Source: Ignavibacteriales bacterium (GTDB lineage: Bacteria; Bacteroidota; Ignavibacteria; Ignavibacteriales; SURF-24). From it: 64,000 bases of DNA. The notes under the pieces were generated by a model. The model had not been told where the DNA came from. It made no database searches and was given only the letters and a program-made list of their open reading frames with translations. Positions 42,869-51,580 of the stretch are shown piece after piece (the first letter of the stretch is position 1; each line of letters opens with the position of its first letter). Position numbers and translations under genes: made by a program. Where the stretch lies: contig JAPLFH010000006.1 in assembly GCA_026390815.1 (NCBI GenBank), forward strand, positions 62,001 through 126,000, read 5' to 3'.

Positions 42869-43513
42869 ATGAAAAATGAATTAACAGAAAGACAAGAAGA
42901 AGTTTTGAACTTTATTAAAGAGCATCTTAATGAAAAAGGTTATCCACCTACTTTAAGAGAAATTGGAAAGCGATTTAATATTGTTTCAACATTTGGAGTT
43001 AAAAGGCATTTAGATGCCTTAGGTAAAAAAGGTAAAATTAATGTCGACTCTAATATTAGTAGATCAATTACAATTGTAAATTTGAATCAACTAAAGGCAA
43101 AAGAAGAAAAGGAATTACAAAGAAGTCCAAATGAAATTCCGATAGTTGGTAGGGTTGCTGCTGGCTTGCCTATTTTAGCAGTTGAAAATATTGATGGTTA
43201 CTTAACAATTGATCAAAGGATAGTTAAAAATTCTAAAAATTGTTTTGCCTTAAAAGTTAAAGGTGATAGTATGATCAACGCCGGACTTTTTGAAGATGAT
43301 ATTGTTGTTGTGTCACCTCAAAAATATGCTTCTAATGGAGAAATCATCATCGCATTACTTGGAGATGATGCAACAGTAAAAAGGTTTGAAGTAAGAGGTT
43401 ATGAAACTTTTCTGGTACCGGAAAACGTTAAGTATACAGCTATACAAGTAAATGATAGAGAAGACTTTTCTATAATTGGGAAGGTTGTTGGTGTTATCAG
43501 GTGGTATAATTAA
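42869..43513 (+). CDS. lexA: LexA repressor (SOS regulator)
   Basis: The 214-residue protein has the LexA N-terminal winged helix (LTERQEEVLNFIKEHLNEKGYPPTLREIGKRFNI) and a C-terminal S24 domain. The autocleavage site is A98-G99 in RVAAGLP; the catalytic dyad is Ser134 (GDSM) and Lys171 (ATVKRF). RecA-stimulated self-cleavage relieves repression of DNA-repair genes. The start is ATG 42869; an upstream in-frame TTG lies inside the operator and is rejected. The ribosome binding site is not visible, consistent with an operator occupying the leader. Two small genes follow within 12 bases each, so lexA heads an operon. Confidence 0.92.
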   Translation: MKNELTERQEEVLNFIKEHLNEKGYPPTLREIGKRFNIVSTFGVKRHLDALGKKGKINVDSNISRSITIVNLNQLKAKEEKELQRSPNEIPIVGRVAAGLPILAVENIDGYLTIDQRIVKNSKNCFALKVKGDSMINAGLFEDDIVVVSPQKYASNGEIIIALLGDDATVKRFEVRGYETFLVPENVKYTAIQVNDREDFSIIGKVVGVIRWYN

Positions 43514-43525
43514 AAAGGAGTTAAT

Positions 43526-43774
43526 ATGAAATCTGAAATATTTTATAGCGCTATAAATAATAGAAGGAAAATAAGATTCCTTTACGGGATGGAAGAAATT
43601 ACGCTGGAACCTTACTTCATTTCGCATGATAAAACAGGTCAAAAGGTAATTTATGGACGACCGGATTTTTCAAGTTATGTTAAAAAATTTGAATACAAAA
43701 GAATTGCTAATATTAAAGTGCTTAGCAATTTAAGATTTTCTCCAATAATTCCTATTATTTCTCTTGTTAACTAA
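43526..43774 (+). CDS. Small WYL-like domain protein in lexA operon
   Basis: This 82-residue protein resembles a stand-alone WYL domain: FYSAINNRRKIRFLYGMEEITLEPYFISHD (strand pair with the conserved P), GQKVIYGRPDFS (the W-Y-L position is replaced by VIY) and KKFEYKRIANIKVL (matching the R-F-x-x-x-RI motif). WYL domains bind nucleic acids or nucleotides and regulate defence and DNA-repair systems. It has a strong ribosome binding site (AAAGGAG) and starts 12 bases after lexA. Assignment by pattern only. Confidence 0.65.
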   Translation: MKSEIFYSAINNRRKIRFLYGMEEITLEPYFISHDKTGQKVIYGRPDFSSYVKKFEYKRIANIKVLSNLRFSPIIPIISLVN

Positions 43775-43785
43775 GGAGTGATGAA

Positions 43786-44220
43786 ATGACAACTACATCG
43801 GTTCGTGAAAATATTGATGAATTGATTAAACATTTTTGGATGAATGGATATATGACTGTTAGGAGAAAGTTTGGTACATATTTACCAGAACCAACACCCA
43901 TTGGCAAATATGATGTTGATGCTGTGGGCAGATTTAAAAAAAGATTTGCCCTGGGAGTGGTATTAACTGATGAAGAGCTAAATGACAGTAAAATAAATGC
44001 AAAACTTGAGTTCCTTGCAACAAGACAAACCAAATATTCCAACAAGCGTGTTATTTTGTTTGTTGGAATTCATCCTGAAAATTTTTCCAGAGCAAGGATA
44101 GCAGTAGAAAGTTTAAGCCTTGATGCTTCTAGAAATATTAAACTTGTTATCCTAAATGAAAAATTACCTTCCACCACTAATACAGCTAAAGAGGACCATA
44201 TTCCCAATAATTTTTCATAA
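43786..44220 (+). CDS. Unknown protein, third gene of the lexA operon
   Basis: This 144-residue protein is not recognised. It reads ELIKHFWMNGYMTVRRKFGTYLPEPTPIGKYDVDAVGR, then FALGVVLTDEELNDSKINAKLEFLATRQTKYSNKRVILFVGIHP. The order (GTYLPEPxPxGxYDVDAVG, then a hydrophobic strand, a KLxFLATRQ helix and an ILFVGI strand) recalls a restriction-endonuclease-like alpha/beta fold, but the ExK motif is absent. It has its own strong ribosome binding site (TAAGGAG) 11 bases after the WYL gene. Its co-transcription with lexA suggests a role in DNA damage (inference). Confidence 0.6.
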   Translation: MTTTSVRENIDELIKHFWMNGYMTVRRKFGTYLPEPTPIGKYDVDAVGRFKKRFALGVVLTDEELNDSKINAKLEFLATRQTKYSNKRVILFVGIHPENFSRARIAVESLSLDASRNIKLVILNEKLPSTTNTAKEDHIPNNFS

Positions 44221-44407
44221 ACCCAAAATTAGTTTTCAAAAATATTTTTCCTACTTACTTTATTTCATAATATCAACTTATCTTTAAATGCAGAAACAAA
44301 ATAGGTTTTGAATTGTCAAACAATCTGCGTTTATTCATCTAAATTGAGCTGTTCAAATTAAATAGTCTTGGTAAAATTGAAGATAATTTATAATGAATTC
44401 TATTACC

Positions 44408-44442
44408 TTGACATTTTAGGGTGGTTCAAGTATTTTTTGAAC
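44408..44442 (+). promoter_or_regulatory. Promoter for the uppS-bamA outer membrane cluster
   Basis: TTGACA at 44408-44413, a 17-base spacer and TATTTT at 44431-44436 form a good sigma-70-like promoter. An inverted repeat, GTTCAA (44424-44429) and TTGAAC (44437-44442), straddles the -10. A repressor site is possible. The TTG start of uppS lies about 25 bases after the predicted start of transcription. Confidence 0.7.
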
Positions 44443-44467
44443 TCAAATTGATTCTAAAGAGAGACAA

Positions 44468-45244
44468 TTGGGTAAGCCATACAAGGACTCTAAAATTAAA
44501 ACAGATTCATTAAAAAGCTCTGGAAATATCCCCAACCACATTGCTATTATTATGGATGGTAACGGTAGATGGGCTAAAAGAAGAGGATTACCACGAGTAG
44601 CCGGTCATCAAAAAGGTGTAGAAACTGTTAGACAAATTGTGGAAGCTTGCGTGGAAGTTGGTGTAAAGTATTTAACTCTATACACATTTTCCACGGAAAA
44701 CTGGAAAAGACCTAAAGATGAAGTTTCTACACTAATGAGATTAATAGTTAAGAGTTTGCATAAGGAAACTAAGGAACTTCATTCGAACAATATTAGACTT
44801 ACGACTATAGGCGATTTTGAATCTTTGCCAACAATTGTGCAGAAAGAACTAAACGATGCAATTAAAATGACTTCAAAAAATACTAAGATGGTTCTGAATC
44901 TTGCTTTAAGTTACAGTGGCAGGTGGGAATTAGTTGAAGCATTTAAGCGTGTTGCACATCTTACTTACGTTGATGAATTAAAAATTGATGATATAAATGA
45001 AAAAATAATTTCACAAAACTTAACCACCGCAGAAATGCCTGACCCGGATTTAGTTATACGGAGTGGCGGTGAGTTTAGAATAAGTAATTTTCTACTTTGG
45101 CAGATTGCTTACTCAGAAGTTTATATTACAGATGTTCTTTGGCCTGAATTTAATCGTAATCATTTATTTGATGCGATTAAAGATTTTAAGAAAAGAGAAC
45201 GTAGGTTTGGTTTAGTCAGCGAACAAATATCCATGAAGAATTAA
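44468..45244 (+). CDS. uppS: Isoprenyl transferase (undecaprenyl diphosphate synthase)
   Basis: The 258-residue protein has the cis-prenyltransferase core: HIAIIMDGNGRWAKRRGLPRVAGHQKG (catalytic Asp in MDGNGRW), LTLYTFSTENWKRP, and near the end DLVIRSGGEFRISNFLLWQIAYSEVY. It builds the C55 lipid carrier for peptidoglycan and LPS precursors. It starts with TTG 44468; AAAGAGAGACAA precedes it. It leads the outer-membrane cluster and is followed by bamA after 11 bases, a conserved arrangement. Confidence 0.92.
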   Translation: MGKPYKDSKIKTDSLKSSGNIPNHIAIIMDGNGRWAKRRGLPRVAGHQKGVETVRQIVEACVEVGVKYLTLYTFSTENWKRPKDEVSTLMRLIVKSLHKETKELHSNNIRLTTIGDFESLPTIVQKELNDAIKMTSKNTKMVLNLALSYSGRWELVEAFKRVAHLTYVDELKIDDINEKIISQNLTTAEMPDPDLVIRSGGEFRISNFLLWQIAYSEVYITDVLWPEFNRNHLFDAIKDFKKRERRFGLVSEQISMKN

Positions 45245-45255
45245 GGTAAAAACTG

Positions 45256-47754
45256 ATGCTTAAAACTCTCCGCGCAATATCTCTAGGACTTATTTTATTA
45301 ATTATTATAAGTTCATCATCCTATTCACAAACTGCAAGAACACAGTATCAAATTCTTGGTATATCAGTTCAGGGCAGCAAGTCTGCTGATGCAACAACTA
45401 TTATAGCAAATACAGGTCTTAAAGTAGGGGATGAGATTGAAATTCCTGGTGATCAAACAATGAACGCAATACGCCAGTTATGGGCATTAAATATTTTTTC
45501 TGATGTTCAAATTTTAATAGACAAAAAAATTGATCGCGGTGTTTTTCTTTTAATAAAAGTTACAGAATACCAGAGAATAGAAAAATATGTTATTGAAGGA
45601 AACGATGATAAAAGCACAAAGGATATTGAAGCGAAAATCAATCTGGTTCGTGGACAAATTCTTAAAACACAAGAACTTTATAATATCAAAACAAAAATTA
45701 AAGGATTGTACGAGGAAGATGGTTTACTTAATGCTGTAATTGAACCAATTAAGTATTCTTTTTTTTCGGCAGATACTATTGATGAAGAAATTGAAGTTAC
45801 CTGGCAAAATACATTGGACCTTTCCGATGAATATAAAACCACGTATAACATTAAGGAAAATTCTAATAATTTTATTTCTAAAATTAAAGATAGAATTTTG
45901 GTAAAATTCAAAATAAATGAAGGTGATAAAGTTGTTGTTAGAATAATTGAGTTTAATGGAAACAAGGCATTTGATGATGATGATTTGAAAAGCGAGTTTG
46001 AAGAGACCAAAGAAGCAAAATGGTGGAAATTTTGGAGCAGTGCAAAATTAAATAAGAAAAAATTTGAAGACGATAAAAAACTTCTTACAACGTTCTTTCG
46101 TAAAAAAGGTTTTCGCGATTTTGAAATCCTTTCCGATTCTTTAATTTATTTTAACGATAAAAAAGACGTTAAAATTGTTCTTAACATTTATGAAGGAGCA
46201 CAGTACAAAATCAGAAATATTATCTGGGAAGGAAATACTGTTTATAAAGAAGACGTTTTAAATTCCAGACTCGATTTTAGGAAAGGCGACATTTACGATT
46301 ACGACAAATTTCAAAAGAATCTGCGTGGACCAAACGAAAAACAAAACGATGTTGCTGCTCTATATGTAGATAATGGTTATTTGGGTTCGCGATTCAATTC
46401 TTCAGAAAAGAAAGTTGCAGATGATTCTCTCGATATTATTATCCAGGTAGTTGAAAACAATCAATTCAAAGTTGGCAGAGTCGAAATTCAAGGAAACGAC
46501 AAAACTAAGGATAAGGTTATACGCCGCGAACTTTATACAGTGCCAAATGATTATTTTAGCCGAAGTGCTATTTTCACAAGTTTGCAGCAGCTGGCTAATA
46601 CTCAATATTTTAATGTGGAGAAACTATATCAGGAAGGAGTTGATTATTTTCCTGTAAATGATAGTACTGTTAATGTAACTTACAAAGTAGAAGAAAAATC
46701 GAGCGACTATTTAAATGCATCAGTTGGCTACAGCGGTAGTTTTGGATTTAGTGGTGCTGTAGGTGTAACATTAAATAATTTTTCAATCGGTGAACCGTTC
46801 CAGTTAGGTGGAGGACAAATTTTAAACTTCAACTGGCAGTTTGGTGTTGGGAATTATTATAGAACTTTTACCGTCGGCTTTACTGAGCCATGGTTTATGG
46901 ATACCCCAACATTGCTCGGTTTCGAAGTATTTGATACCCGTCAGCAATACATTTATGATCTTAGTCAGTATGGTGGTACAGTCCGTGTTGGAAGAAGATT
47001 AACCTGGCCAGATATGTATTCAAACATTCAAGGATTCTTCAAATATCAAAACTACGATGTTAAAGAAGGTGGCATTTACTATCCCGAAGGTAAACGGCAA
47101 CAATATACACTTGGAACAACTTTAAGCAGAAGAAATATCGATAATCCGATTTTTCCTTCTCAAGGTTCTTCTGTATCTTTAGATGCCGAAATTTCCGGCG
47201 GTCCGTTCTTACCAGGTGATGTTAATTATTATAAACTTCAGTTCAAAGCTGAGTGGTATAAAAGACTTTTTAATACAAACAGAATTGCTTTGTATTCTGT
47301 AGCAGAATTAGGTTATTTGCACGAACTTGATTTTAAATCACAATCGCTTATAAATCCATTCGAAAGATTTTGGATGGGTGGAAATGGTTTGGTAATTGCT
47401 ACTGTACCGCTAAGAGGTTATGAGGATAGAACAATCGGTCCTGTAACAACTGAAAATAAAAACCTTGGCGGTAATGTAATGACACGTTACACCGTTGAAG
47501 TTCGGGCGGCGCTTGCTTTGGAGCCAATTCCAATTTACATTTTGGCTTTTGCTGAAGCTGGTAATGTTTTTAGGGAAATTAACACTGATGCTAACTTCTT
47601 TGATCTTAAACGTTCTGCTGGTATTGGTGCAAGATTGCTTATTAACCCAATTGGATTAATAGGATTCGATTTTGGTTACGGATTCGACAGGAAAAGTGTT
47701 GATGGGAAAGACCCTGCGTGGCTTTTCCATTTTCAATTTGGGAAGGGATTTTAG
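45256..47754 (+). CDS. bamA: Outer membrane protein assembly factor BamA
   Basis: The 832-residue Omp85 protein has a signal peptide ending SSYSQ, five POTRA domains (for example YQILGISVQGSKSADATTI, VRIIEFNGNKAFDDDDL, KIRNIIWEGNTVYKEDV-like, FKVGRVEIQGNDKTKDKVIRREL) and the 16-strand barrel, with the lid motif (PLRGYEDRTIG). It is the essential channel that folds beta-barrel proteins. It lies between uppS and two skp-like chaperones, the classic outer-membrane operon order. A shorter paralogue is encoded at 29227. Confidence 0.93.
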   Translation: MLKTLRAISLGLILLIIISSSSYSQTARTQYQILGISVQGSKSADATTIIANTGLKVGDEIEIPGDQTMNAIRQLWALNIFSDVQILIDKKIDRGVFLLIKVTEYQRIEKYVIEGNDDKSTKDIEAKINLVRGQILKTQELYNIKTKIKGLYEEDGLLNAVIEPIKYSFFSADTIDEEIEVTWQNTLDLSDEYKTTYNIKENSNNFISKIKDRILVKFKINEGDKVVVRIIEFNGNKAFDDDDLKSEFEETKEAKWWKFWSSAKLNKKKFEDDKKLLTTFFRKKGFRDFEILSDSLIYFNDKKDVKIVLNIYEGAQYKIRNIIWEGNTVYKEDVLNSRLDFRKGDIYDYDKFQKNLRGPNEKQNDVAALYVDNGYLGSRFNSSEKKVADDSLDIIIQVVENNQFKVGRVEIQGNDKTKDKVIRRELYTVPNDYFSRSAIFTSLQQLANTQYFNVEKLYQEGVDYFPVNDSTVNVTYKVEEKSSDYLNASVGYSGSFGFSGAVGVTLNNFSIGEPFQLGGGQILNFNWQFGVGNYYRTFTVGFTEPWFMDTPTLLGFEVFDTRQQYIYDLSQYGGTVRVGRRLTWPDMYSNIQGFFKYQNYDVKEGGIYYPEGKRQQYTLGTTLSRRNIDNPIFPSQGSSVSLDAEISGGPFLPGDVNYYKLQFKAEWYKRLFNTNRIALYSVAELGYLHELDFKSQSLINPFERFWMGGNGLVIATVPLRGYEDRTIGPVTTENKNLGGNVMTRYTVEVRAALALEPIPIYILAFAEAGNVFREINTDANFFDLKRSAGIGARLLINPIGLIGFDFGYGFDRKSVDGKDPAWLFHFQFGKGF

Positions 47755-47772
47755 TTAAATAATAGTTTTATC

Positions 47773-47812
47773 GAATAATGTTGTTTGACATTATTCAAAT
47801 TATCCTTATATG
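47773..47812 (+). promoter_or_regulatory. Putative internal promoter and hairpin before first skp-like gene
   Basis: GAATAATG (47773-47780) and CATTATTC (47789-47796) form an 8-bp stem around TTGTTTGA. The overlapping TTGACA (47785-47790), a 16-base spacer and TATATG (47807-47812) could be a promoter. Either reading is weak; the spacer between bamA and the chaperone gene is 96 bases, unusually long for this cluster. Confidence 0.4.
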
Positions 47813-47850
47813 AATAGCAGTTTTTTTAATAAAATAATTTCGAGGTAAAC

Positions 47851-48381
47851 GTGAAAAAATTTCTTTTAATTGCAGCTCTTGTTATTCTTGCAATATCAAT
47901 GACTAATGCTCAAACTCAATTACAACAAAAAATAGGTTTTGTGGATTCACAAGTTATGTTGAATACTTTACCAGAAGCAATAAAAGCTCAGGGTGATTTA
48001 GATAAAATAGCAAAAGGATGGTACGCCAAAGCAGATAGTATGACAGCTAATTTACAAACTGATTATGCAACCTATCAGAAACAACAGGGAACAATGAGTC
48101 CTGAAAAATTAAAGGATGCTCAGCAAGTTATTGTAAATAAAGAGCAGGAATTAAATCAGTACAAACAAGCAAAGTTTGCGCAAGGTGGAGAATTATATAA
48201 AAAGCAGGAAGAACTTTTTGCTCCCGTTAAAGAAAAAATTATGAAAGGGATTCAGGAAGTTGCTAAAGAAGAAGCGATGAATTTTATTTTCGATAAAAGC
48301 GGCGATATTCTTTTACTTTACGCAGATGTTCAGTTCGATATTACTTATAAAGTTTTAGATAAATTGAAACGTGGAAAATAG
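47851..48381 (+). CDS. OmpH/Skp-family periplasmic chaperone (copy 1)
   Basis: The 176-residue protein has a signal peptide ending TNAQ, KIGFVDSQVMLNTLPEA (the Skp opening strand and helix) and long charged helices: NLQTDYATYQKQQGTMSPEKLKDAQQVIVNKEQELNQYKQAKFAQGGELYKKQEEL. These form the tentacles of the trimeric chaperone. It ends FIFDKSGDILLLYADVQFDITYKVLDKL. Skp carries unfolded outer-membrane proteins to BamA. It starts with GTG 47851 after CGAGGTAAAC. A close paralogue follows after a terminator. Confidence 0.88.
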   Translation: MKKFLLIAALVILAISMTNAQTQLQQKIGFVDSQVMLNTLPEAIKAQGDLDKIAKGWYAKADSMTANLQTDYATYQKQQGTMSPEKLKDAQQVIVNKEQELNQYKQAKFAQGGELYKKQEELFAPVKEKIMKGIQEVAKEEAMNFIFDKSGDILLLYADVQFDITYKVLDKLKRGK

Positions 48382-48478
48382 TTTTATTTAAAATGTGAGA
48401 ACTGTTTAATTTATTGATTTTGAATCTAATAAAAATTAAACTTTCATTTGAAATTTAATCCTGCTTAACAGATTTTTC

Positions 48479-48511
48479 CCCCAACAAAATTGTTGGGGCT
48501 GTTTATTTTTT
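48479..48511 (+). terminator. Rho-independent terminator between the two skp-like genes
   Basis: CCCCAACA (48479-48486), loop AAAT, TGTTGGGG (48491-48498), followed by CTGTTTATTTTTTG. The 8-bp GC-rich stem and T tract are convincing. It lies 97 bases after the first chaperone stop and implies that the second chaperone and the lpx genes need their own promoter or read-through. Confidence 0.88.
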
Positions 48512-48586
48512 GATATTGTATAAACTAATTTGGTAATGGATGATTTAATATCTACTTTTTTTTATAAAACATCCTAAGGTGCAAGA

Positions 48587-49099
48587 ATGAAAAAATATTT
48601 TTTTATCATCGCTCTAATAATTTACGGTATTTCCGGCTCGCTTAACGCGCAATTAAAAATTGGTTATGTTGATTCCGACACTATAATGGATAAACTACCA
48701 GATGCTCAAGACGCTCAGCAGAAACTTGATGTAATTATCAAGGATTGGCAAACCGAGCTTAATAAACTTGAAAAGAACTGGAAAGATAAATATGATGATT
48801 ATGAAAAACGTAAATTGATAATGAGCGACCAAACCCGCGCCGAAGTTGAAGGCGAATTGGTTAAGTTAGAAGAAAAAATGAATGATTACCGTCAAAAAAA
48901 ATTTGGTGCAAACGGTGAATTATTTCAGAAACAGGATGAGGTTATGAAACCGATTCAGAACCGGGTTTTCGATGCGATTAAAAAAGTTGCAATTGATGAG
49001 GACCTGGATTTTGTTTTCGATAGAAGCGGGGATGTTCTATTTTTGTATGCCAAGGAGAAATATGACATTACAAATATTGTTCTTGAAAAATTAAAATAA
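48587..49099 (+). CDS. OmpH/Skp-family periplasmic chaperone (copy 2)
   Basis: The 170-residue protein has a signal peptide (MKKYFFIIALIIYGISGSLNAQ), LKIGYVDSDTIMDKLPDAQDAQQKLD, helical arms and the tail LDFVFDRSGDVLFLYAKEKYDITNIVLEKL. It aligns end to end with copy 1 (shared LPxAxxAQxxLD, KFxxxGELxxKQxE and DxSGDxLxLYA), so it is a tandem duplicate. AAGGTGCAAGA lies before the ATG. lpxD follows six bases later. Confidence 0.88.
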   Translation: MKKYFFIIALIIYGISGSLNAQLKIGYVDSDTIMDKLPDAQDAQQKLDVIIKDWQTELNKLEKNWKDKYDDYEKRKLIMSDQTRAEVEGELVKLEEKMNDYRQKKFGANGELFQKQDEVMKPIQNRVFDAIKKVAIDEDLDFVFDRSGDVLFLYAKEKYDITNIVLEKLK

Positions 49100-49105
49100 T
49101 GCTAA

Positions 49106-50143
49106 ATGAAGCTAAGTCTAAAAGAAATTGCGGAACTAATTGACGGCAAAATTTTTGGCGATGAAAATATTTTAATTGAAAATATTTCTAAGATTGAGGA
49201 AGCCAAGCAAGGTGATTTAACATTCTTATATCTTCCGGCTTACGAAAAATATTTTCTGGATACTAAAGCTACTGCCATTCTTATCAAACCGGATTTTATT
49301 AAATCCAGAACTGATATTACATACATCGAAGTTCAAAATCCCAATACCGCTTTTTTTAAGATAATTGAAAAATATTTTAAACCGGAGTTTAATCTTATTG
49401 GATTGGATTCAACATCGTTTATAGATAGCACTGCAACAATTGGACAAAATGTTTCACTCGGAAAAAATGTTGTCGTTTCAGCGGGATGCTCAATTGGTAA
49501 TAATGTTAAAATTTATCACAATACAGTTTTGCTAAACGATGTTGAAATTGATGATGACGTATTAATATTTCCGAATGTAACCATAAGAGAAAAATGTAAA
49601 ATTGGAAAACGAGTAATTATTCATTCTGGTACCGTTATCGGTTCTGATGGTTTTGGATACAATCCGGATGCAAACGGAGTCTATCATAAAATTCCCCAGA
49701 TAGGAAATGTTATAATTGAAGATGATGTAGAAATTGGATCTAATGTTTCGGTGGACCGTGCTTCTTTTGGTTCAACGGTAATTAAGAAGGGTGTAAAAAT
49801 AGATAATCTGGTACAGGTAGCGCACAACGTGGTGATAGGTGAAAACACTGTGGTTGTTGCTCAAAGTGGAATTTCCGGCAGCACGAAGATTGGGAAAAAT
49901 TGTATTCTTGCCGGACAAACCGGAATAGTGGGCCATATCGAATTGGCAGACAGAGTAATAATCGGTGCTCAGTCCGGGGTTTCCAAATCAATTAGTAAAT
50001 CCGGACAATATCGTGGTTCACCTGTTCAGGATTATAGAACTGCATTAAAATCGGAAGCCCTTGTTAGAAACTTACCAGCATTTATTGATAGAATAAAAGA
50101 GCTTGAAAAAGAAGTTCAAGCATTGAAAGAAAAAGCAAAATAA
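49106..50143 (+). CDS. lpxD: UDP-3-O-acylglucosamine N-acyltransferase LpxD
   Basis: The 345-residue protein has the LpxD N-terminal domain ([23 protein letters not shown]), a long left-handed beta-helix of hexapeptide repeats ([19 protein letters not shown]), then [19 protein letters not shown] with the catalytic His, and a C-terminal helix that trimerises. It adds the second acyl chain in lipid A synthesis. It is followed by the fused lpxC-fabZ gene after 21 bases. Confidence 0.93.
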   Translation: MKLSLKEIAELIDGKIFGDENILIENISKIEEAKQGDLTFLYLPAYEKYFLDTKATAILIKPDFIKSRTDITYIEVQNPNTAFFKIIEKYFKPEFNLIGLDSTSFIDSTATIGQNVSLGKNVVVSAGCSIGNNVKIYHNTVLLNDVEIDDDVLIFPNVTIREKCKIGKRVIIHSGTVIGSDGFGYNPDANGVYHKIPQIGNVIIEDDVEIGSNVSVDRASFGSTVIKKGVKIDNLVQVAHNVVIGENTVVVAQSGISGSTKIGKNCILAGQTGIVGHIELADRVIIGAQSGVSKSISKSGQYRGSPVQDYRTALKSEALVRNLPAFIDRIKELEKEVQALKEKAK

Positions 50144-50164
50144 TGATGAAAGGAAATTTTAATA

Positions 50165-51571
50165 ATGCTTGAACTACAAAGAACAATTGTTAATCCCGTT
50201 TCAATCTCTGGAGTGGGTTTACATACTGGTACATCTTGTACTATGACCTTCAAACCAGCAGCGGAAAATTATGGGATAAGATTTGTTAGAACTGATTTGG
50301 GTGGTAATCCGGAAATTCCAGCTATTGCAGATAATGTTGTTGATATTTCGCGCGGGACTACTCTGGCAATTGGAGAAGCAAAAGTTTACACAGTTGAACA
50401 TGTGCTTGCTGCCGTAGCAGGTTTGCAAATTGATAACATCATAATTGAATTGGACGGAATAGAACCACCGGTTGGTGATGGAAGTGCGTTGCCTTATGTT
50501 AATATTTTGCTTGAAGCCGGATTCCGGCAGCAGGAAGCTCCTAAAGATTATTTGGTTATTGATGAAACAGTGCAATACCACAGCGACGAAGGACAGGTTG
50601 ATATAGTTGCATTGCCGCTTGATGGATTTAGAGTAACGGCTATGGTCGATTATCAAAATCCTTCTTTAGGTAGCCAGCATTCAGGTTTATTCGATTTGGA
50701 AAAGGAGTTTGTTACCGAGTTTGCACCTGCAAGAACTTTTAGCTTTTTAAGCGAAATTGAAATGCTCGCTGACCGTGGCTTGATAAAAGGTGGTAACCTT
50801 GATAACGCTGTTGTCATCATTGATAAAACCGTTGATGAAGACGAAGCTAATATGTTAAAACAAAAGCTTGGACTTGATTTTGAAATTTATATTGGAACAA
50901 CCGGATATTTAAATAATAAAACTTTACGATTCAGGAATGAGCCCGTTCGCCACAAATTGCTTGATATGCTCGGCGATCTTGCATTAATTGGAGCACCAAT
51001 TAAAGCCCAAATATTAGCTGCACGCCCCGGTCATCGTTCTAATGTTGAATTCGCAAAACAAATCCGTAAACTTTACCAGCAGAAAAAATTTGTAAAGAAA
51101 TATCAGTTCATAAAAACTGAAGGCGTGGTTTTCGATACCGAAGCAGTTATGAGAATTTTACCTCATCGCTATCCCTTCCTTATGGTTGATAAAATAATTC
51201 ACCTTGAACTTGATAAAAAAATAATTGGTGTAAAATCAGTATCCATTAATGAACCATTTTTTCAAGGGCATTTCCCCGGGCATCCAGTATTTCCTGGTGT
51301 ATTAATAATTGAAGCAATGGCACAAACAGGTGGCATTTTGTTAGTTAATGCTTTCCCTAATAAGATCGCTTACTTTATGCAAATAAATAATGCCAAGTTT
51401 AGAAAACCGGTTCTTCCGGGTGATCAAATGATAATTAAAGCAGAATTGACTGGTAAGAAAAGTAAAGTTGCATCGTTTGCCGGTAAAGTTTATGTTGGAG
51501 ATGTTTTAGTTGCCGAAGCCGATTTTATGGCAGCAGTTGTTGATAGAGATATAAACCAAAATTCTAAGTAA
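50165..51571 (+). CDS. lpxC-fabZ: Bifunctional LpxC deacetylase / FabZ dehydratase fusion
   Basis: The 468-residue protein joins two enzymes. Residues 1 to about 310 are LpxC: VSGVGLHTG-like ISGVGLHTGTSC, VEHVLAAVAGLQIDN (Zn His, in the HVLAA motif) and VRHKLLDMLGDLALIG (HKxxDxxGD, Zn ligands). The rest is FabZ: LPHRYPFLMVDKI and FQGHFPGHPVFPGVLIIEAMAQTGG (hot-dog His and Glu). The fusion is characteristic of Bacteroidota and relatives. LpxC deacetylates UDP-3-O-acyl-GlcNAc, the committed step; FabZ dehydrates 3-hydroxyacyl-ACP. The fusion links lipid A and fatty-acid supply. Confidence 0.95.
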   Translation: MLELQRTIVNPVSISGVGLHTGTSCTMTFKPAAENYGIRFVRTDLGGNPEIPAIADNVVDISRGTTLAIGEAKVYTVEHVLAAVAGLQIDNIIIELDGIEPPVGDGSALPYVNILLEAGFRQQEAPKDYLVIDETVQYHSDEGQVDIVALPLDGFRVTAMVDYQNPSLGSQHSGLFDLEKEFVTEFAPARTFSFLSEIEMLADRGLIKGGNLDNAVVIIDKTVDEDEANMLKQKLGLDFEIYIGTTGYLNNKTLRFRNEPVRHKLLDMLGDLALIGAPIKAQILAARPGHRSNVEFAKQIRKLYQQKKFVKKYQFIKTEGVVFDTEAVMRILPHRYPFLMVDKIIHLELDKKIIGVKSVSINEPFFQGHFPGHPVFPGVLIIEAMAQTGGILLVNAFPNKIAYFMQINNAKFRKPVLPGDQMIIKAELTGKKSKVASFAGKVYVGDVLVAEADFMAAVVDRDINQNSK

Positions 51572-51580
51572 AAAAATATT

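Noticed and set aside
43786-44220. Third lexA-operon gene as a PD-(D/E)xK nuclease
   Set aside because: The YDVDAVG strand looks right, but the following strand reads FALGVVL with no ExK, so the catalytic motif is incomplete and no nuclease call is made.
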